NCBI RefSeq assembly: GCF_021216675.1
Contig: NZ_CP086120.1
Coordinates: 62,001 to 126,000 of the forward strand
Length of the DNA stretch: 64,000 nucleotides
Source: Streptomyces gobiensis
GTDB taxonomy: Bacteria > Actinomycetota > Actinomycetes > Streptomycetales > Streptomycetaceae
Direction: 5' to 3'
The notes under the pieces were generated by a model. It did no database searches. It had not been told where the DNA came from and saw only the letters and a program-made list of their open reading frames with translations. Shown piece after piece: positions 55,181 to 64,000 of the stretch. A program made the translations under genes and the position numbers. Position 1 is the stretch's first letter. Each line of letters begins with the position of its first letter.

Positions 55181-56292
55181 GCCGCTGCGTCCCCCTTACG
55201 GGCGTCGGCGCCGACGGCGTCGGCGAGGGTGGTGTACGGGCTGGCCCTCAGCCGTGCGGCCAGGCCCTGGTGGATGGCTCGTGGCCAGAGAGGCCCCTGG
55301 TAGATGAAAGCGCTGTAGCCCTGGACCAGGGTGGCACCGGCGAGAACGCGCTGCCAGGCGTCCTCGGCGCTCTCGATGCCGCCGACACCGATGAGGGTGA
55401 CGCGGTCGCCGACGCGGGCGTAGAGGCGGCGCAGCACCTGGAGGGAGCGCTCCTTCAGGGGTGCGCCGGACAGGCCGCCGGTCTCCGCGACCAGGGCGGG
55501 AGCCGAGGTCAGGCCGAGGCCTTCGCGGGCGATGGTGGTGTTCGTGGCGATGATGCCGTCCAGCCGGAGCTCGACGGCGAGATCGGCGACGGCGTCGATG
55601 TCCTCATCGGCGAGATCGGGGGCGATCTTCACCAGCAGGGGGACGCGGCGGGTGGTGACCGTACGGTCGGCGGCCGCACGGACGGCGGCCAGCAGCGGGC
55701 GCAGCTGGTCGACCGCCTGGAGGTTACGCAGCCCGGGGGTGTTGGGCGAGGAGACGTTGACGACGAGGTAGTCGGCGTACGGGGCAAGGCGCTCGGTCGA
55801 GGTGACGTAGTCGGAGACGGCTTCGGATTCCGGGACTGCCTTCGTCTTGCCGATATTGACGCCGACGGTGGTCCTGAAGACCGCCTTACGGGCCGCGAGG
55901 CGGGCGGCCACGGCGCCGGAGCCGTCGTTGTTGAAGCCCATGCGGTTGATCAGCGCCCGGTCCTGGACGAGCCGGAAGAGCCGCTTTGGGGGGTTGCCCG
56001 GCTGCGGCTGTGCGGTGACGGTGCCGATCTCGATGTGGTTGAAGCCGAGCATCGCCATACCGTCGACACCGACGGCGTTCTTGTCGAAACCGGCAGCGAG
56101 GCCGAAGGGGCCGTACATGCGCTGACCGAACGCCTCGGTACGCAGCTCCTGGTAGCGCGGAGCCAGAAGGGCCGCGACCAGGGTGCGTACCACCGGGATA
56201 CGGGCGAGCAGGCGGATCCAGGCGAAGGCCAGGTGGTGGGCCCTCTCCGGGTCCATCCACTTGAAGATCAGATTGAAGACGAGGCGGTACAT
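55177..56292 (-). CDS. pyrD: Dihydroorotate dehydrogenase (quinone type)
   Basis: PyrD oxidises dihydroorotate to orotate, passing electrons to a membrane quinone. The 371-residue protein is class 2: an N-terminal membrane-associating helix ([20 protein letters not shown]) precedes the FMN barrel with [26 protein letters not shown], and [12 protein letters not shown]. It is separated from carB by 85 nt with a strong hairpin, and is coupled to pyrF. Confidence 0.96.
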   Translation of the reverse strand: MYRLVFNLIFKWMDPERAHHLAFAWIRLLARIPVVRTLVAALLAPRYQELRTEAFGQRMYGPFGLAAGFDKNAVGVDGMAMLGFNHIEIGTVTAQPQPGNPPKRLFRLVQDRALINRMGFNNDGSGAVAARLAARKAVFRTTVGVNIGKTKAVPESEAVSDYVTSTERLAPYADYLVVNVSSPNTPGLRNLQAVDQLRPLLAAVRAAADRTVTTRRVPLLVKIAPDLADEDIDAVADLAVELRLDGIIATNTTIAREGLGLTSAPALVAETGGLSGAPLKERSLQVLRRLYARVGDRVTLIGVGGIESAEDAWQRVLAGATLVQGYSAFIYQGPLWPRAIHQGLAARLRASPYTTLADAVGADARKGDAAA

Positions 56293-56340
56293 GGCAGTGG
56301 CTCCTGGCCTACTGGGCGGGCGGAGAGGGCGGGCTCATGG

Positions 56341-56371
56341 CGAGGGGGACACCGGATCGGTGTCCCCCTCG
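56341..56371. terminator. Hairpin between carB and pyrD
   Basis: CGAGGGGGACACCG (56341-56354) pairs perfectly with CGGTGTCCCCCTCG (56358-56371), loop GAT. It begins 6 nt after the carB stop, so it should end or process the transcript before pyrD. Confidence 0.75.
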
Positions 56372-56377
56372 GGCGCC

Positions 56378-59681
<3,304 letters not shown>

Positions 59682-59689
<8 letters not shown>

Positions 59690-60833
59690 GCTGGCCCTCC
59701 ATCAGGGATACGAAGCGGTCGAACAGGTAGGCGGCGTCGTGCGGACCGGCGGCCGCTTCGGGGTGGTACTGGATGCTGAACGCGGGCTGGTCGAGCAGCT
59801 GAAGGCCCTCCACCACGTTGTCGTTGAGGCAGACGTGGGAGACCTCGGCCCGGCCGTAGGGGGTGTCGGAGACCTTGTCGAGCGGGGCGTCGACGGCGAA
59901 GCCGTGGTTGTGCGCGGTGACCTCGACCTTGCCGGTCGTACGGTCCTGTACCGGCTGGTTGATACCGCGGTGGCCGTACTTCAGCTTGAAGGTACCGAAG
60001 CCGAGCGCCCGGCCCAGGATCTGGTTGCCGAAGCAGATACCGAACAGCGGGGTCTTCCGCTCCAGGACACCCCGCATCAGGGCGACCGGGTGATCGGCGG
60101 TGGCGGGGTCACCAGGTCCGTTGGAGAAGAACACACCGTCGGGGCTGAGGGCGTAGATGTCCTCGATGGTGGCGTTCGCCGGGAGGACACGCACCTCGAT
60201 GCCGCGCTCGGCCATCCGGTGCGGGGTCATGCCCTTGATACCGAGGTCGACGGCGGCGACGGTGAACCTCTTCGTGCCGATGGCCGGGACGGTGTACGGC
60301 TCACCGGTGGTGACCTCACCGCACAGGTCGGCGCCCTTCATCTGGGGGGACGCCTGCACCTTGGCGAGCAGACCGGCTTCGCCGGCCGGACCGTCGAGAG
60401 CGGGGCCGGAGAAGATACCGACCCGCATGGCGCCGCGCTCACGCAGATGGCGGGTGAGCGCGCGGGTGTCAATTCCGCTGATCCCCACGACGCCCTGGGC
60501 GGCGAGCTCCTCGTCCAGGGTGCGCACCGAGCGCCAGTTGGAGGGGATACGGGCGGGCTCGCGGACCACATAACCGGAGACCCAGATCCGCTTGGACTCG
60601 GGGTCCTCGTCGTTGACTCCGGTGTTGCCGACGTGCGGGGCGGTCATGACGACCACCTGGCGGTGGTACGAGGGATCGGTCAGGGTCTCCTGGTAACCGG
60701 TCATACCGGTGGAGAACACGGCCTCGCCGAAGGTCTCCCCCACGGCACCGTAAGCACGGCCACGGAAGGAACGGCCGTCCTCCAGGACAAGTACGGCGGG
60801 AGCCCGCAAGGCTCCTCGGGTGGCGGTCGTCAT
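59682..60833 (-). CDS. carA: Carbamoyl-phosphate synthase small subunit
   Basis: CarA is the glutamine amidotransferase that feeds ammonia to CarB. The 383-residue protein has the N-terminal CarA domain ([31 protein letters not shown]) and a class I glutaminase with the nucleophile in [14 protein letters not shown] and the His-Glu pair in [11 protein letters not shown]. It starts with ATG overlapping the stop of the small membrane protein gene (ATGA at 60830-60833). Confidence 0.97.
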
Positions 60834-61492
60834 CGTGCACCTTCTTCGGGGGTTACGGGGGTCGTCCCCCGGGGGACTGCTGCGGGGGTTACGGGGGTCG
60901 TCCCCCGGGAGACTGCGTTCTGGTTGTGCGTGAGTCCGTTGAGGGCTTCAACCCAGGCCGTGTGCTCGGCGGGGTGGTCGGCACGGAAACCGGAGTCCAG
61001 CTGCCGCTCGCCGTGCTGCCAGGTGATCACCAGCAGACCGCCCTCGGTGAGGACCTTGCCCGCGATGCCCTTGTCCAGCCGGGCACCGCGCAGCGCTGCG
61101 ACCGGGACGAAGAAGTCCACCGCCCCGGGCCGTACGACGCTCAGGCCCTGCTCCGTCAGGGTGAGCTCGGCGCGGCTGCGGGTGCCCAGGCCGTGAGCGA
61201 CGATGCGGTCGAGCCACTGTCCCGCGGTGGTGGAGCCGTGATAGCGGCCGGACAGGGTGAGCTCCGGCGTGCCCGCGTCCTCGGGGACGGCGGCCAGCTC
61301 AGGAAGGTCGCCCTGCAGGGTTCCGCGCCACTTCCAGCCCTCCCGCATCAGCCAGTAGAGCAGCGCGATGAACAGCAGCAGGCCAACGACCCAGCCCATA
61401 CGCGCGGCCCAGTCGGTTACCTCCTGCGACTTCCGCTCGACTGTGCCGTCAGCTGCGCCATCAGCGAGGAGAATCAGTACCGAAGGATTCAC
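60830..61492 (-). CDS. Small membrane protein with PH-like domain in the pyr operon
   Basis: A 220-residue protein with one transmembrane helix (about residues 32-49, [17 protein letters not shown]) and a PH-like beta domain (about 85-195). It has no known enzymatic role, yet it is embedded between pyrC and carA with overlaps on both sides (GTGA and ATGA), which suggests a conserved link with the pathway, perhaps membrane recruitment. The C-terminal tail carries two in-frame copies of the 27-bp repeat ([18 protein letters not shown]), so it is a recent extension. Confidence 0.8.
   Translation of the reverse strand: MNPSVLILLADGAADGTVERKSQEVTDWAARMGWVVGLLLFIALLYWLMREGWKWRGTLQGDLPELAAVPEDAGTPELTLSGRYHGSTTAGQWLDRIVAHGLGTRSRAELTLTEQGLSVVRPGAVDFFVPVAALRGARLDKGIAGKVLTEGGLLVITWQHGERQLDSGFRADHPAEHTAWVEALNGLTHNQNAVSRGTTPVTPAAVPRGTTPVTPEEGAR
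60854..60880. repeat. 27-bp GC-rich repeat, copy 2
   Basis: It differs from copy 1 by a single base (GGGGGACTGC instead of GGGAGACTGC). It encodes AVPRGTTPV in the tail of the PH-like membrane protein. Confidence 0.85.
60890..60916. repeat. 27-bp GC-rich repeat, copy 3
   Basis: It is identical to copy 1 in gmk and lies 36 nt from copy 2. It encodes AVSRGTTPV in the same reading frame as in gmk. Confidence 0.85.
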
Positions 61493-62775
61493 GCCAGCTT
61501 CCCATCCACGACCGTTGCCCGGCCCCGCAGGAAGGTGTGTGTGACGCGGCCCGGCAGCTCGCGTCCCTGATAGGGGGTATTGCGGCTGCGGGAGGCGAAG
61601 CCCGCAGGGTCCACCTGACCACGGTATGCCGAATCGACCAGGGTGAGGTTGGCGGGCTCACCAGCCGAGACGGGGCGGCCCTGGCCGGTGAGGCGGCCGA
61701 TCCGGGCCGGCCGGAAGGACATCCGGTCGGCGACCTGCGCCCAGTCGAGCAGACCGGTCTCGACCATGGTGTGCTGAACGACGGAGAGCGCGGTCTCCAG
61801 GCCCACCATGCCCATGGCGGCGGCGCCCCACTCGCAGTCCTTGTCCTCATGCGGGTGCGGGGCATGGTCGGTGGCGACGCAGTCGATGGTGCCGTCGGCC
61901 AGCGCCTCGCGCAGGGCCATGACGTCGGCCTCGGTACGCAGCGGCGGGTTCACCTTGTAGACGGGGTTGTAGGACCGTACGAGCTCATCGGTGAGCAGCA
62001 GGTGGTGCGGGGTGACCTCGGCGGTGACGTTCCACCCCTTGGACTTGGCCCAGCGGACGATCTCCACAGATCCGGCGGTGGACAGGTGGCAGATGTGCAC
62101 CCGGGAACCGACATGCGCGGCGAGCAGCACATCGCGGGAGATGATCGACTCCTCGGCGACCGCGGGCCAGCCGCCCAGGCCCAGCTCGGCGGAGACGATG
62201 CCCTCGTTCATCTGAGCGCCCTCGGTCAGCCGCGGCTCCTGGGCGTGCTGGGCGATCAGGCCGTCGAAGGCCTTGACGTACTCCAGGGCGCGGCGCATGA
62301 TCACGGCGTCGTCGACACACTTGCCGTCGTCGGAGAAGACCTTGACGCCCGCCGCCGAGTCATGCATCGCGCCCAGCTCGGCGAGCTTCTTGCCCTCCAG
62401 GCCGACGGTGACGGCACCGACCGGCTGGACGTCGCAGTAGCCGGATTCCCTGCCGAGCCGCCAGACCTGCTCGACAACTCCGGCGGTGTCAGCGACGGGA
62501 AAGGTGTTGGCCATGGCGTGCACGGAGGTGTAGCCACCGACGGCGGCGGCCCGGGTGCCGGTGAGTACGGTCTCGGAGTCCTCGCGGCCCGGCTCGCGCA
62601 GATGGGTGTGCAGATCGACCAGGCCCGGCAGCAGGATCTGGCCGTCCGCCTCGATGACCCGGGCACCTGTGGCGGAGAGTGCGGCACCCACCTCGGTGAT
62701 GGTCTCGCCATCGATCAGAACGTCCTGCGGCTCGCCGTCGAGTACCTTCGCCCCGCGGATCAGGATCTTGCTCAT
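61489..62775 (-). CDS. pyrC: Dihydroorotase
   Basis: PyrC cyclises carbamoyl aspartate. The 428-residue protein is a class I dihydroorotase with the metal-binding VDLHTHLREPG, the carboxylated-Lys region near GVKVFSDDGKCV, and CVATDHAPHPHEDK. It ends overlapping the GTG of the next gene. The pyrB gene lies 76 nt upstream. Confidence 0.97.
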   Translation of the reverse strand: MSKILIRGAKVLDGEPQDVLIDGETITEVGAALSATGARVIEADGQILLPGLVDLHTHLREPGREDSETVLTGTRAAAVGGYTSVHAMANTFPVADTAGVVEQVWRLGRESGYCDVQPVGAVTVGLEGKKLAELGAMHDSAAGVKVFSDDGKCVDDAVIMRRALEYVKAFDGLIAQHAQEPRLTEGAQMNEGIVSAELGLGGWPAVAEESIISRDVLLAAHVGSRVHICHLSTAGSVEIVRWAKSKGWNVTAEVTPHHLLLTDELVRSYNPVYKVNPPLRTEADVMALREALADGTIDCVATDHAPHPHEDKDCEWGAAAMGMVGLETALSVVQHTMVETGLLDWAQVADRMSFRPARIGRLTGQGRPVSAGEPANLTLVDSAYRGQVDPAGFASRSRNTPYQGRELPGRVTHTFLRGRATVVDGKLA

Positions 62776-62851
62776 GCCTACCTCTGTCGCAGTCTGTGGT
62801 CAAGGTGACGCGGACCGTCACCGATTCGGTGGTATGCGCGGTGGCCGGACG

Positions 62852-63841
62852 TCAACTGCTCTCCTCGGTACGAGTAAGAGCCGGGGCGGCGGGCTCGCTC
62901 ACGGCGGGCTCGGCGCCGCCGAGCAGCAGATAGAAGACGGCCATCCGGATACTGACGCCGTTGGTCACCTGCTCGACGGCCGTACAGCGCGGCGAGTCGG
63001 CGACATCGGCGGTGATCTCCATGCCGCGGTTCATCGGACCCGGGTGCATGACGATGGCGTGCTCGGGCATCCGGGCCATCCGCTCACCGTCGAGGCCGTA
63101 GCGGCGGGCATACTCGCGCTCGGTGGGGAAGAAGGCGGCGTTCATCCGCTCGCGCTGGACGCGCAGCATCATCACCGCATCGGACTTGGCGAGGACGGAG
63201 TCGAGGTCGTACGACACCTCGCAGGGCCAGTGTCCGACTCCGATGGGCACCAGGGTCGGCGGGGCGACCAGGGTGACATCGGCACCGAGCGCGCTCAGCA
63301 GATGGACATTGGAGCGGGCGACCCGGCTGTGCAGGATGTCGCCGACGATGGTGACGCGCCGCCCGGCGAGGTCGCTGCCGGTGCCCTGGCCCAGATGGCG
63401 GCGCATGGTGAAGGCGTCGAGCAGTGCCTGGGTGGGGTGTTCATGGGTGCCGTCGCCGGCGTTGACGACGGAGCCGCCGATCCAGCCCGAGGTGGCCAGC
63501 CGGTGCGGGGCGCCGGAGTCATGGTGCCGGATGACGACGGCGTCGGCGCCCATCGCCTCCAGGGTGAGCGCGGTGTCCTTGAGGGATTCGCCCTTGGAGA
63601 CCGACGAGCCCTTGGCGGAGAAGGAGATGACATCGGCGGAGAGCCGCTTGGCCGCGGCTTCGAAGGAGATCCGGGTCCGGGTGGAGTCCTCGAAGAAGAG
63701 GTTGACGATGGTGCGGCCGCGCAGGGTCGGCAGCTTCTTGATCGGCCGGTCGGCGAGCCGGGCCATCTCCTCGGCGGTGTCGAGGATCAGGACGGCGTCA
63801 TCGCGAGTGAGGTCGGCGGCCGAGATGAGGTGGCGCTTCAT
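62852..63841 (-). CDS. pyrB: Aspartate carbamoyltransferase catalytic chain
   Basis: PyrB joins carbamoyl phosphate and aspartate. The 329-residue protein shows the carbamoyl-phosphate motif [19 protein letters not shown] (about residue 50), [15 protein letters not shown] and [11 protein letters not shown]. No pyrI regulatory chain gene is seen, as usual in this group. It starts 93 nt after the end of the partial upstream gene. Confidence 0.97.
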   Translation of the reverse strand: MKRHLISAADLTRDDAVLILDTAEEMARLADRPIKKLPTLRGRTIVNLFFEDSTRTRISFEAAAKRLSADVISFSAKGSSVSKGESLKDTALTLEAMGADAVVIRHHDSGAPHRLATSGWIGGSVVNAGDGTHEHPTQALLDAFTMRRHLGQGTGSDLAGRRVTIVGDILHSRVARSNVHLLSALGADVTLVAPPTLVPIGVGHWPCEVSYDLDSVLAKSDAVMMLRVQRERMNAAFFPTEREYARRYGLDGERMARMPEHAIVMHPGPMNRGMEITADVADSPRCTAVEQVTNGVSIRMAVFYLLLGGAEPAVSEPAAPALTRTEESS

Positions 63842-63934
63842 CTGTACTGGCTCCGTGGGGTTCTGGAGGGTGCTGACGTGCGGGCAGGCAGGCGCGGCCG
63901 ATGGGCCAGCTGTCGTGGGCCGTACGGGAGTGCG

Positions 63935-64000
63935 CTACTGCTCGCCGACCGGGGTGGTTTCGCTCTCCCGGCCTTCGGCCGGGGGGACCCCCACCTCGCT
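63935..64000 (-). CDS. C-terminal tail of the gene before pyrB, probably pyrR (partial)
   Basis: Only the last 21 codons and the TAG stop (63935-63937) are in the window. The tail (VGVPPAEGRESETTP in its middle) has no family motif; the assignment to pyrR rests solely on the usual Streptomyces order pyrR-pyrB-pyrC. Much of this tail is encoded by a GC-rich inverted repeat. Confidence 0.45.
   Translation of the reverse strand, partial: SEVGVPPAEGRESETTPVGEQ
63967..63992. repeat. GC-rich inverted repeat at the right edge, inside a coding tail
   Basis: CCCGGCC (63967-63973) pairs with GGCCGGG (63977-63983), and GGGGG-A-CCCCC follows. I recognise the CCCGGCCTTCGGCCGGGGGGA stretch in part as a frequent Streptomyces intergenic repeat; here it is read as protein. 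Confidence 0.55.

Overview
The window reads as a stretch of a Streptomyces chromosome (or a very close actinomycete). The evidence is very high G+C with G/C-ending codons, many GTG starts, 4-nt stop/start overlaps, a lipobox lipoprotein and a Tat exporter substrate, and families typical of the genus (sIHF/MihF, DUF6230/DUF6114, DUF1996, the Fe-S/lipoprotein redox trio, PriA without helicase motifs). Gene order on the right half agrees with what I remember of the pyr-metK-priA-fmt-rib region of Streptomyces chromosomes; that is recollection, not a comparison run here. No rRNA, tRNA, CRISPR array, transposase, integrase or prophage gene was seen.

Left part (1-25 kb) is mostly accessory or lineage-specific. 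It starts with the truncated lnt gene, an Lrp-type regulator with a YtcJ-like amidohydrolase, and a translationally coupled pair made of a lipocalin-like (AttH/CrtC-type) protein and an APH-fold kinase. Next come the secreted DUF4142 and DUF1996 proteins and a PucR-type regulator divergent from a three-gene redox locus (b-type membrane protein, NuoF-like flavoprotein fused to a ferredoxin, double-repeat lipoprotein). An acyl-CoA dehydrogenase and a TetR regulator stand divergent from a DUF6230/DUF6114 membrane pair. The part ends with a Tat-exported C39-type peptidase, a small P-loop kinase, an EccA/CbbX-like AAA+ protein and two tandem CNNM/CorC-like membrane proteins.

Middle part (25-47 kb): a rib-his superoperon runs leftwards behind an FMN riboswitch (ribD-ribE-ribM-ribBA-ribH-hisE-hisG-PH protein). 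Beyond a divergent MFS gene lies a lysine-catabolism-like locus: davA-davB for the aminovaleramide route, plus an APC amino-acid permease directly followed by an Lrp gene. Both promoter regions of this locus carry helically phased TTGCGC direct repeats. Then come guaB1 (GMP reductase type), a TrkA-C/CPA2 antiporter pair, a SorC-type regulator, rpe, rsmB and fmt.

Right part (47-64 kb) is core housekeeping, nearly all on the minus strand: priA, metK, coaBC, rpoZ, gmk, mihF and the pyrimidine cluster pyrF-pyrD-carB-carA-(bPH-like membrane protein)-pyrC-pyrB, ending in the tail of the gene before pyrB (probably pyrR). Strong hairpins separate several of these units. A GC-rich 27-bp repeat has entered the coding ends of gmk and of the small membrane gene in the pyr cluster.

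The most rewarding places for follow-up are the redox trio at 10.1-13.7 kb (with one iron-sulfur ligand replaced), the shared TTGCGC repeats at the dav/permease promoters, the short ORF with a perfect Shine-Dalgarno in front of the TetR gene, and the coding-end repeats. I did not find a clearly undescribed large system.
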